Source: Chryseobacterium sp. UBA6632 (GTDB lineage: Bacteria; Bacteroidota; Bacteroidia; Flavobacteriales; Weeksellaceae). Taken from it: 21,610 nt of DNA. The notes under the pieces are model-generated. The model saw only the letters and a list, made by a program, of their open reading frames with translations, had not been told where the DNA came from and searched no databases. How positions within the stretch are numbered: the first letter of the stretch is position 1; the number at the start of each line of letters is the position of its first letter. The stretch spans positions 1-21,610 of the forward strand of contig DKLU01000213.1 in assembly GCA_002455915.1 (NCBI GenBank). The letters are read 5' to 3'. Both the position numbers and the translations under genes were made by a program. This document shows positions 6,693 through 14,222 of this stretch, one piece after another.

Positions 6693-9600
6693 TTATTTTT
6701 CTACTCTGTTTCTTACTTTAGCGTGATAGAACACATTTGGTTTTGTTCCGATCTCTTCAAGTAAATAATATCTTCTGTTGCTAGAGTATAATTCTCTTAC
6801 TTCAGATTCTTTGTCATTCATGTCTCCAAACGTCATTGCTCCGGTAGAACAAGCAGCAGCACAAGCACAAGAATTTTTGAATTCATTGTCTGTTACTTTT
6901 CTGTTTTCTCTCTTAGCAGCTAAGATTGTAGCTTGAGTTTCCTGGATACACATAGAGCATTTCTCCATTACCCCTCTCGTTCTTACAACTACATCTGGGT
7001 TTAGAACCATTCTTCCAAGGTCGTTATTCATGTTAAAATCGAACTTGTCGTTTAGGTTATAAGTAAACCAGTTGAAACGTCTTACTTTGTAAGGACAGTT
7101 GTTTGCACAATATCTAGTACCGATACATCTGTTGTAAGCCATGTGGTTTTGACCTTGCTTACCGTGTGAAGTAGCCGCTACCGGACATACAGTTTCACAA
7201 GGAGCATGGTTACAGTGCTGACACATTACCGGCTGGAAGATCACATCTGGGTTTTCAGCAGGATTGTTTAATGCTCCTTCACCACCAAATGCTGTTCCGT
7301 ATAATTCAGGAACTGCCATTCCTTCTTTTAATCCTTCGTAAACCTCTACTTTTTGAGTCGAAGAGTAGTAACGGTCAATTCTTAACCAATACATATCTCT
7401 AGACATTCTGATCTCTTCTTTACCTACAACAGGAACGTTGTTTTCTGCCTGACAAGCAATGATACATGCTCCACAACCAGTACAAGAGTTCAAGTCGATT
7501 GATAAGTTGAAGTGAGGCCCATCTGTATCATCGAAAGCATCCCAAAGGTCAATCTTTCTTGCAGGAAGAGCTCCGCTGATCGTGTGATATTCCAAAGGTT
7601 TGTTCCATCCTTTGTGCTCATCATCGAATGCTACGTTTAAGTAATCTGCCAAAGGAACTTCTTTAGCGATCTCATAACGTCCCATCAAAGTATTTTGAAG
7701 CTGAATACCTGCAAACTCATGATCTTCTCCTGTTTTCTCGATCTTAGCCCCTGAAACAACAAGGTTAGATCCGTCAAATAAAGGATAAGCATTAACACCA
7801 GTATCTGCAGTAGCTCCAGAATCTTTTTTACCATATCCAAGTGCAAGACCTACAGAACCGTCTGCCTGACCTGGCTGGATGAATACAGGAACATCTTTTA
7901 TTGTTACTCCGTTTACAGTAAGATTTACGATAGAACCGTCTAACTGCATTCTTGCGTTAAGATCGTTTTCAATACCTAATCTTTCTGCATCTTTAGGAGA
8001 AATCGTTAAATAATTATCCCAAGCCATTCTGGTGATAGGATCCGGCAATTCTTGTAACCAAGGGTTGTTTGCCTGTGTTCCGTCACCAATAGAAGTCTTA
8101 GTGTATAATACCAATTCTAAATCAGAAGCTTTGAAACTTCCTAATTCTGCAACAGCCTGAGCAGCATTTCCACCTGCGTAAGCTAGAGTAGAACCACCTT
8201 CAGTAGTTACGATACCATTATATAAAGCTTTGTTGAATGAAGTTCCTCCTAAAAGAGAAGCTGCATTTGCCTTTAAATAATCGTAGTAGTTGTTAGCAGA
8301 ATTGTTTTTACCGTTTTTCCAAACTAATAAAGACTCTTCAATCTGTCTAGATTTATAGATCTTTTGGATCGTAGGCTGCATTAATGTATAAACTCCACTC
8401 TGAGGTTGCATATCTCCCCAAGATTCTAGCCAGTTAGCTACAGGAATTACAGCTTTCGCTGCTTTATACATTGCATTTTTCTTATCAGCAACTGCAATTA
8501 CATAAGGAACATTTTTAATAGCTTTTTCAAACTCAGCTCCTTTGTAGTGAGAGTAAATAGGGTCTACGTTGTTTGTAATCAATACGCCAACTTGTCCTGC
8601 ATTTACCCATCCTAAGAATTCCTGATATCTTGCTTTGTCAAATTCTTTCAGGAAGTTTGCTTTACCAGTGAAAGCAACTGAACCTAATTTTTGGTTGATT
8701 AAGTGAGCTAAAACCTGAGCACCTTTAGAACCATCAGCGAATACAACCGCTTTGCTTCCTTTAGCTTGTAACTCTTTTACGATTTCAGCAGCAGCTTTGT
8801 TTGTAGGAGCAGCTCCTGTAACGATCGCGTTATAAACATCTACTAAAGCTTTGTTTACATCACTTGGTTTTAGTCTGTATCTTGAATCTGAGTTAGCACC
8901 CGTTAAAGACATGTTAGATTCCACTTGAATGTGTCTCAACATGTTTGCTCCCGGTTTTCTAGCCTCAGCATAAGATTTTTCTAAACTTGCTGCGTTGTAA
9001 TCTCCTAAGAAATCAGCCTGGAAAGAAACTACCAATTCTGTCCCTTTAAGGTCATAAACAGGTAATGCTCTTGTTCCGAATACTTCCTGAGCTGCATCCA
9101 ATGCTGCTGCATGAGGATAAGCATCATAAGTTACTAATTCTGCTGTAGGATATTTAGCTTTAAAATCAGCAAATAATTTTTTGAATGTAGGTGAAGCAAA
9201 AGATTGTGATAATAGTACGATTCTTTTGTTTCCTGCCTTAGCTTCTTCTAATCCTTTAATAACAAAACTATCTACTTTATCGAAAGTTTCGTCTTTCCCT
9301 TCAAATTTAGGCTGCTTTACTTTATCATTATCATAAAGAGAAAGTACTGCTGCCTGAGCTCTTGCGTTAGTTTTACCTAAATCACCAGCTGCTGGGTTCG
9401 GATCAATTTTGATTGGTCTACCTTCTCTAGTTTTTACTAAAACACTAGCAAAGTCGAATCCATCAAAATATGTTGAAGCGTAGTAATTAGGAACTCCAGG
9501 AATAATATCATGAGGTTTTACTACGTAAGGAATCGTTTTAATTACCGGAGCCTCACAAGCAGCAAGTGTAACCGCTGCTGTAGAAAATCCTAATAATTTT

Positions 9601-9761
9601 AAGAAATCTCTTCTTGAAGTACTAGATCCGTTCTGTTCAGCATCTCCAAGGAAATCTTCTACCGGAATTTCTTCCTGAAACTCTTTCTGAGCCAGCTTAT
9701 TGTTTAAAGCTGGGTCTTTAAGTTCATGAATACTTCTAAATTGTATTTTGTTTGAAGCCAT
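6693..9761 (-). CDS. actB: Alternative complex III subunit ActB (Fe-S, molybdopterin-oxidoreductase-like; Tat signal)
   Basis: 1022 residues, the large periplasmic electron-transfer subunit. An N-terminal twin-arginine signal (Arg50-Arg51 in SRRDFLK) leads into a hydrophobic stretch ending LAAC (Cys69). The ~650 residues after it resemble a molybdopterin oxidoreductase fold, but known ActB proteins carry no molybdenum cofactor. Residues ~750-980 are ferredoxin-like. Cysteines at 760/763/766/770, 847/850/855/859, 879/885/889, 935/938 and 965/967/971 can supply three [4Fe-4S] clusters and one [3Fe-4S] cluster. In the CIGTRYC motif Thr882 replaces a cysteine, as expected at the [3Fe-4S] site. 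The protein takes electrons from ActC and hands them to the ActA haems. It lies between actA (23-base gap) and actC (25-base gap). Confidence 0.95.
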   Translation of the reverse strand: MASNKIQFRSIHELKDPALNNKLAQKEFQEEIPVEDFLGDAEQNGSSTSRRDFLKLLGFSTAAVTLAACEAPVIKTIPYVVKPHDIIPGVPNYYASTYFDGFDFASVLVKTREGRPIKIDPNPAAGDLGKTNARAQAAVLSLYDNDKVKQPKFEGKDETFDKVDSFVIKGLEEAKAGNKRIVLLSQSFASPTFKKLFADFKAKYPTAELVTYDAYPHAAALDAAQEVFGTRALPVYDLKGTELVVSFQADFLGDYNAASLEKSYAEARKPGANMLRHIQVESNMSLTGANSDSRYRLKPSDVNKALVDVYNAIVTGAAPTNKAAAEIVKELQAKGSKAVVFADGSKGAQVLAHLINQKLGSVAFTGKANFLKEFDKARYQEFLGWVNAGQVGVLITNNVDPIYSHYKGAEFEKAIKNVPYVIAVADKKNAMYKAAKAVIPVANWLESWGDMQPQSGVYTLMQPTIQKIYKSRQIEESLLVWKNGKNNSANNYYDYLKANAASLLGGTSFNKALYNGIVTTEGGSTLAYAGGNAAQAVAELGSFKASDLELVLYTKTSIGDGTQANNPWLQELPDPITRMAWDNYLTISPKDAERLGIENDLNARMQLDGSIVNLTVNGVTIKDVPVFIQPGQADGSVGLALGYGKKDSGATADTGVNAYPLFDGSNLVVSGAKIEKTGEDHEFAGIQLQNTLMGRYEIAKEVPLADYLNVAFDDEHKGWNKPLEYHTISGALPARKIDLWDAFDDTDGPHFNLSIDLNSCTGCGACIIACQAENNVPVVGKEEIRMSRDMYWLRIDRYYSSTQKVEVYEGLKEGMAVPELYGTAFGGEGALNNPAENPDVIFQPVMCQHCNHAPCETVCPVAATSHGKQGQNHMAYNRCIGTRYCANNCPYKVRRFNWFTYNLNDKFDFNMNNDLGRMVLNPDVVVRTRGVMEKCSMCIQETQATILAAKRENRKVTDNEFKNSCACAAACSTGAMTFGDMNDKESEVRELYSSNRRYYLLEEIGTKPNVFYHAKVRNRVEK

Positions 9762-9784
9762 TTATACTTCTAATTTTTTAGTTA

Positions 9785-11149
9785 TTAATAATGACATTTA
9801 CCACACTCAAGACCTCCAATTGCGTCTACAGTAATCTTACCACCATCTTTAGGGTATTGCTTCTTAAGCTTGTCATGTAGATTTTTGAAGTATTCTTTAT
9901 TATAACCGTTGTTCATATCAACTTCAGTAGTTCTGTGGCACTCAATACACCATCCCATAGTGAAGTCATTAGCCATTTGAACAACATTCATTGTGTCAAT
10001 TTTTCCGTGACAAGCTTTACATACAACATCAATTTTGTTGTCTGGGTTCTTTTTGTTGAAAGAACTGATGATCGCTTGCTCACCTGCTACAACGTGCTGA
10101 GAGTGGTTAAAGTACACGAAGTCTGGCATGTTGTGAATTCTTGTCCATTCTACCGGTTGTGTTTTTCCTGTGTACTGTTGTTTAGCAGGATCCCAACCTG
10201 TAGCTGCGTAAATTTTCTGGATCTCTCCATCGTAGAATGCCTTGTCTTTTCCAGGCTCCATGTAATGATCTGCGTTGTATTCAGAAATAGTTCTGTGACA
10301 GTTCATACATACGTTCATTGATGGGATTTCAGATACTTTACCATATTTAGCACTAGAGTGACAAAGTTGACAGTCAATCTTCTGTTCTCCAGCGTGAATT
10401 TTGTGTGAGAAGTAAATAGGTTGCTCTGGCTTGTATCCTTTGTAAACGCCGATCCACATGATCCAGTTCCAAATTCCGTATGTTGCTAAAAGCGCTAAGA
10501 TTGCGATTAATCCTTTACCTACATAGTGGTATTTAGCATAGATTTCGCTGAAAGATTTTACTCTTGTTTCGTTTAATCCCGCTAAGTCTTCAGATTGTCC
10601 TAGTTTTACTAATTGTCTTAGTTTTAACAAGATCCAAACTAATAAACCTGCGATTGCTAAAAGTGAAATGATTACTACGTTTGTAGTAGTTTTGTCTGCT
10701 GGTGCAGCTTGTGCTCCGTCTGTAGCAGTTGCTGTTGTTGCATCCTTCTTAGGCTCTTCAGGAGCCGGCGGATTAGTTGTAAAAGCTAAGATATCATCGA
10801 TGTCCTTATCCGTAAGGTTAGGAAACACCTGCATCTCAGTTTTGTTATACTTTTCAAAAATCTCATTGGCGTATTTGTCCCCAGAAGCTCTAAGAGCTTT
10901 GTTGTCTTTGATCCACTTATGCAACCAAGCTGTATCTACGCCACCTTCAGTTTTCACTCGCTCTACAACCCCTTTCAAAGGTGGTCCTACAACTTGTTTG
11001 TCTAAAGCGTGACATGCCGTACAATTTGCCTTGAAAAGTTTCTCTCCATTCTTAGGATCGCCGTCTTGCCCGTAAATTGAAGCACTGGTTGATAGCAATA
11101 AGCCTATTGCGATCAACGTTTGTCTATAATGCTTTCTCCAACTAATCAT
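9785..11149 (-). CDS. actA: Alternative complex III subunit ActA (multihaem cytochrome c with added monohaem domain)
   Basis: 454 residues, first gene of the operon. A signal-peptide-like N-terminus (~1-27) leads to a class I cytochrome c domain with CTACH at 43-47 and likely Met106 ligand (~30-125). A Pro/Ala/Thr/Lys linker follows (~127-155), then two membrane helices (~157-177 and ~213-235). The pentahaem part has motifs at 260 (CQLCH), 281 (CMNCH), 377 (CKACH), 401 (CIECH) and 449 (CGKCH), the last almost at the C-terminus. That makes six haem c sites in one chain, where the basic ActA has five. Its role is to accept electrons from the Fe-S clusters of ActB and relay them to ActE or an oxidase. 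Secretion and System II-type haem attachment are required. The start is the first Met before the signal sequence. Confidence 0.93.
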   Translation of the reverse strand: MISWRKHYRQTLIAIGLLLSTSASIYGQDGDPKNGEKLFKANCTACHALDKQVVGPPLKGVVERVKTEGGVDTAWLHKWIKDNKALRASGDKYANEIFEKYNKTEMQVFPNLTDKDIDDILAFTTNPPAPEEPKKDATTATATDGAQAAPADKTTTNVVIISLLAIAGLLVWILLKLRQLVKLGQSEDLAGLNETRVKSFSEIYAKYHYVGKGLIAILALLATYGIWNWIMWIGVYKGYKPEQPIYFSHKIHAGEQKIDCQLCHSSAKYGKVSEIPSMNVCMNCHRTISEYNADHYMEPGKDKAFYDGEIQKIYAATGWDPAKQQYTGKTQPVEWTRIHNMPDFVYFNHSQHVVAGEQAIISSFNKKNPDNKIDVVCKACHGKIDTMNVVQMANDFTMGWCIECHRTTEVDMNNGYNKEYFKNLHDKLKKQYPKDGGKITVDAIGGLECGKCHY

Positions 11150-11196
11150 TTAAATTATCTTATGTTAGTAAAATATTGAACATTCAATCAATCCCG

Positions 11197-11204
11197 CAAA
11201 AATA
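11197..11204 (-). promoter_or_regulatory. Candidate -7 promoter box (TATTTTTG) for the act operon
   Basis: On the minus strand the bases read TATTTTTG, a match to TAnnTTTG, 47 bases upstream of the actA start. It would give a leader of about 40 bases. No clear -33 TTTG is visible at the usual spacing, so it is a candidate only. It lies in the 185-base divergent region shared with the SPOR gene. Confidence 0.35.
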
Positions 11205-11287
11205 ATATTTTTAACAGGAATTTAACGGCTTATGGAAAGGTGAATATGTCATTTCTGTTTAATTTGTAATTATTCTAAATAACTGTG

Positions 11288-11319
11288 TTTGGTATAATTT
11301 TTTAATTTGTATAAATTTG
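11288..11319 (+). promoter_or_regulatory. Candidate Bacteroidota promoter for the SPOR-domain gene
   Basis: TTTG at 11288-11291 and TAAATTTG at 11312-11319 are spaced by 20 bases, close to the Bacteroidota consensus (-33 TTTG, -7 TAnnTTTG, about 19 apart). Transcription would start near 11325, about 10 bases before the ATG at 11335. This is the best two-box promoter in the window. Confidence 0.6.
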
Positions 11320-11334
11320 CGGAAACAAGTTTAA

Positions 11335-11874
11335 ATGAAAAATTTAATCAAAATATTTTCAGTAGTATCATTATTAGGTTTTTATCATATTGATGCACAA
11401 CAGGTTGTAAAGAGAGATACTTTAAGCGGAACAGAGCTTATTATTTCGATGGATCCAAAGGTAGATGCTGCCTTGGGAAGCATTGAAGATAAATGCTCCA
11501 GAGTGGCTGTGAGTACCCCTTCAAGAGATACAGATAGTGATAATGACTATACGAAACCTACCAAAATCTATGTTCCGAGCAGAGAACTTACGAATGCGGA
11601 AATTTGTAGAAAAAATCCTAGAATTTTAGGATACAAAATTCAGATCACGACGGTGAAAAGTAATGATGAAGCTAACGAAGTAAAGGCGTATTTCAGAAAA
11701 AGATTTCCGAATCTGAAAGTAGAGACGGATGCTTCTTTGAGACCTAATTATAAAATTTTAGCGGGAAGTTATTTCACGAAACAAAGTGCATCTTCAGACT
11801 TATCAAGAATCCGAGAATATTTTAAATCTGCAGTTGCTGTTCAGTATAGAATTTTCTGCGCAGAGGCAAAATAG
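11335..11874 (+). CDS. Small exported SPOR-domain protein
   Basis: 179 residues with a signal peptide of ~21 (MKNLIKIFSVVSLLGFYHIDA, then QQ). Residues ~22-95 are low in recognisable features, with a polar DTDSDNDYTKP stretch. Residues ~97-176 look like a SPOR domain: a first strand ILGYKIQITTV, helix NDEANEVKAYFRKRFP, strand LKVETDASLRPNYKILAGSYF, helix SASSDLSRIREYF and a last strand AVQYRIF. SPOR domains bind denuded glycan of peptidoglycan, often at division sites. Here the protein is exported without a membrane anchor, so a periplasmic wall-binding role is the reasonable inference. It is a single-gene unit with its own promoter, diverging from actA and ending at a bidirectional hairpin. 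The domain call is by eye. Confidence 0.8.
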   Translation: MKNLIKIFSVVSLLGFYHIDAQQVVKRDTLSGTELIISMDPKVDAALGSIEDKCSRVAVSTPSRDTDSDNDYTKPTKIYVPSRELTNAEICRKNPRILGYKIQITTVKSNDEANEVKAYFRKRFPNLKVETDASLRPNYKILAGSYFTKQSASSDLSRIREYFKSAVAVQYRIFCAEAK

Positions 11875-11888
11875 TTTCAACAAAACAT

Positions 11889-11930
11889 AAAAAAATAAAG
11901 CTGAGAACATCGATTCCCAGCTTTATTTTT
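11889..11930. terminator. Bidirectional terminator between convergent genes
   Basis: AATAAAGCTG (11894-11903) pairs with CAGCTTTATT (11918-11927), extended inward by GAA/TTC after one mismatch. It is flanked by an A-run on the left and a T-run on the right, so it can act on both the SPOR gene (plus) and the membrane protein gene (minus). Confidence 0.8.
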
Positions 11931-11932
11931 TT

Positions 11933-13216
11933 TTATTGATAATATTGATTTAAAAACCAGAAAAATTCGGTCATTCTAAAGTAATTGTTGAAGGTTAAAT
12001 AGGTAAATAATATTCCTGTTACTGCCACTAAAATAGAAGTGATTTTAGAGGATGACCGATAGGTGTAGAACAGCCAGCCAATCAATAAAGGATATACAAA
12101 AACAAAGTGCCCGCCGTAAATAAATGCGGTGTGAAGTCCGAATTTCATAACGCAATGGATAATGATGTCTACAAAAAAAGAAATCATTAACATCTGTACC
12201 AATTTATTCTTAAAGTTTTTATAATAACTCCAACTTATTAAAGCTAATAAAATGGCAATAAAAATATAAGGAATCCATGATGAATACACATCCATAAGTA
12301 TGGCTTTAAAATGAAAACCTTTCATGTTGTGCTTATTTCGGATAATGAAATCTGAAAACAAAATATTTCCGCCAAAAAAGTAAGAAGAAATCATATCCCA
12401 AGTCGGAGTGCTTTTTACATTTGAAAATTTTTCATACTGTTGGCTTGTTTTGCTGAAAATTGTTTTGTACTTAAAATCAATTCTATTCAGATACAACAAA
12501 ATGAAACAGATGAATGTGATGGAAACTCTAATAGCAGCGTTTAGCAGTTTTTTCCAGTTTTTAAAAAGGTCTTTTTCAAAAAGTAGGGGGATGAAAACTT
12601 TTACAATATTAGTAACGGTTAGGCCGCCAATAGTAACACCTGCAAAAACTAAAGGTATTGCAGGGATTTTTTTATCTGCTTTAATTTTTGAGGCAGCATA
12701 GTGATTAAACAACGTCAATAAAAAGAAGGTATAAGTAAAATTTTCTGGAGTAAATGAAAGTAAAATATTGGTCGAGAAAACGCCGAAAAAAATAATCAAT
12801 AAAAGACTGATGTAATTGGGGAGGTTAATAATGTTTTTTAAATATTTAAAAACCTGTAAAATACTTAAGCTCACCATTAAATTGCTCATCCAGGCTAATG
12901 CGAGTCTAAAAACAGCATTTGTTTTACCATCGGAAAGATATAAAGCAATTTCTCGGATCCAATTAAAAAAATAATAGGAGAGTGGATGTCTTTCAAAGCT
13001 TCCGCCGGTCATTACAATCGCTTTATTGTCAAAGCTGAAATAGGCATCCCAAGGAATTCTTTCGTCGTAAATAATTCGATAATCTAACGCGATATACCAG
13101 CCTAAAATTCCGTACGTCATAAGAAAAAATGTGAATACCCCGAGCTCCGAATAAGAAGCGGGAAGAATAAGCCTGAAAAAGCTGTTGAATTTTGATTTAA
13201 TTGTAGGAATAAACAC
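11933..13216 (-). CDS. Polytopic membrane protein of unknown function
   Basis: 427 residues with roughly ten hydrophobic helices, strongly rich in Phe, Ile, Leu and Tyr, and no signal peptide. Features seen: a first helix at ~27-46, an aromatic loop DERIPWDAYFSFDNKAI with HPLSYYFFNWIRE, a polar SFTPENFTY segment, and a basic loop SKIKADKKIP. The general look (large first loop, many helices, lipid-linked-substrate size) is compatible with a GT-C-type glycosyltransferase or a polysaccharide-related membrane protein. I cannot identify a catalytic motif and do not assign a function. The start is GTG at 13216: an in-frame TAA lies shortly upstream and no ATG occurs before residue ~33, inside the first helix. 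It is a monocistronic gene between two hairpins, and its T-rich codon use fits the neighbours. Confidence 0.75.
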   Translation of the reverse strand: MFIPTIKSKFNSFFRLILPASYSELGVFTFFLMTYGILGWYIALDYRIIYDERIPWDAYFSFDNKAIVMTGGSFERHPLSYYFFNWIREIALYLSDGKTNAVFRLALAWMSNLMVSLSILQVFKYLKNIINLPNYISLLLIIFFGVFSTNILLSFTPENFTYTFFLLTLFNHYAASKIKADKKIPAIPLVFAGVTIGGLTVTNIVKVFIPLLFEKDLFKNWKKLLNAAIRVSITFICFILLYLNRIDFKYKTIFSKTSQQYEKFSNVKSTPTWDMISSYFFGGNILFSDFIIRNKHNMKGFHFKAILMDVYSSWIPYIFIAILLALISWSYYKNFKNKLVQMLMISFFVDIIIHCVMKFGLHTAFIYGGHFVFVYPLLIGWLFYTYRSSSKITSILVAVTGILFTYLTFNNYFRMTEFFWFLNQYYQ

Positions 13217-13231
13217 CTTCGAAAATTTTTA

Positions 13232-13239
13232 CAAAAGTA
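13232..13239 (-). promoter_or_regulatory. Candidate -7 box (TACTTTTG) for the membrane-protein gene
   Basis: The minus strand reads TACTTTTG, matching TAnnTTTG, 16 bases upstream of the GTG start and directly after the terminator of the next gene. The leader would be about 10 bases. A TTG lies 15 bases further upstream, short of the usual spacing and inside the hairpin. Confidence 0.35.
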
Positions 13240-13246
13240 AAATAAA

Positions 13247-13271
13247 AAACTCACCAATTTTTGGTGAGTTT
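13247..13271 (-). terminator. Intrinsic terminator of the T9SS-sorted protein gene
   Basis: AAACTCACCAA (13247-13257) pairs perfectly with TTGGTGAGTTT (13261-13271) around a 3-base loop. On the minus strand a T-run follows (A-run at 13245-13249 on the plus strand). It lies 22 bases past the stop of the 13293-14138 gene. Confidence 0.88.
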
Positions 13272-13292
13272 GTAAGATTATAATGATTGAAA

Positions 13293-14138
13293 TTATTGCT
13301 TGATAACTTTTTCTGAAGTTTTCGTTCCATCTGCAAATTCTACCTGTAATAAATAGGTTCCTTTTGGAAGCGCAGATAAGTCAGCTTTTGCAGTATCTGA
13401 TTTTAATACAGATCTTCCTGTCATATCTACAACTGTAGAAGATTTAACTTTTTTATCTGTTTTAATATTTACTTCTCCTTTTGTTGGATTAGGATAAACA
13501 GAAACTTCTGATTTTGATTTTGAAATTTCGTTGGTAGCAAGAACCGAACCTAAAACTTGTACATCATCTATAGATACAATGTCGGCATCATCAGCAATAT
13601 AACGGAATCTAACCTTTACATTTGACTGTGTACTGTATGCTGAAAGACTTACCTGTACTTGTACAATATTTTGGTTATAAAGATCAGTGTCTACATCTCC
13701 ATCTCCATCATCTATAAATCCTGTCTCCGCATCTTCATTCCATACGGTTGTCCAAGTTGTTCCTCCGTCAGTTGAAATCTGAGCTAGTAGATCTCCAGCA
13801 TCCTGAGCAATCATATAAGAGTAGCCAACAACAGCTTTAAATCTTAAAACAGGACTTGCTGTTCCTACTAAGCTGAATGATGGGCTTATTAAATCTGCTG
13901 TATTGGCGGATGATATCCACATTACAGAGGCAGATTTATTACCTGCTATTGTGTAGTCTGCTTGGCCAGCTGCACTGAAGTTAGTTGTTGTAAAATCCCA
14001 TGGTCTTGTGGGTTCTGTGGCTGATCTTGTCCATCCCGTGGGAGGAAAAGTAGTTCCTTCAAAATTTTCATTCAATAATGTCTGTGCACTACTAAAGAAA
14101 GAAGATAGTAATGTTAAAGATAGTAGAATTCTTTTCAT
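13293..14138 (-). CDS. Secreted protein with choice-of-anchor J-like domain and T9SS type A sorting domain
   Basis: 281 residues. The signal peptide is MKRILLSLTLLSSFFSSAQ. Residues ~20-200 (NENFEGTTFPPTGWTRS, PWDFTTTNFS, SFSLVGTASPVLRFKAVVGYS, ISTDGGTTWTTVWNE, VKVRFRYIADDADIVSIDDVQV) show the jelly-roll pattern of choice-of-anchor J or MAM-like adhesive domains. Residues ~213-281 are a type A C-terminal sorting domain: VYPNPTKGEVNI, DMTGRSVL, LPKGTYLLQVEFADGTKTSEKVIKQ. The protein should cross the outer membrane through the type IX system and be released or attached to A-LPS at the surface. With only one recognition domain and no enzyme motif, an adhesin or stand-alone carbohydrate- or protein-binding role is likely. 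It is a single gene followed by a perfect hairpin; I found no convincing promoter in the 84-base AT-rich gap upstream. Confidence 0.88.
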   Translation of the reverse strand: MKRILLSLTLLSSFFSSAQTLLNENFEGTTFPPTGWTRSATEPTRPWDFTTTNFSAAGQADYTIAGNKSASVMWISSANTADLISPSFSLVGTASPVLRFKAVVGYSYMIAQDAGDLLAQISTDGGTTWTTVWNEDAETGFIDDGDGDVDTDLYNQNIVQVQVSLSAYSTQSNVKVRFRYIADDADIVSIDDVQVLGSVLATNEISKSKSEVSVYPNPTKGEVNIKTDKKVKSSTVVDMTGRSVLKSDTAKADLSALPKGTYLLQVEFADGTKTSEKVIKQ

Positions 14139-14222
14139 AATATTTTTTTATAAAATTAATAAAAAATATTGATTTAATATTGTGATTTGGTAAAAAAAGA
14201 GTGTTAAAATTGATTTTTTGAT

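Noticed and set aside
6693..9761. ActB as a true molybdenum enzyme
   Set aside because: Gene context and the ferredoxin/[3Fe-4S] layout are those of alternative complex III, whose ActB is known to lack molybdopterin.
9935..10321. 128-codon open frame on the plus strand
   Set aside because: Antisense to actA through its haem-motif region; no family resemblance and no promoter or start context.
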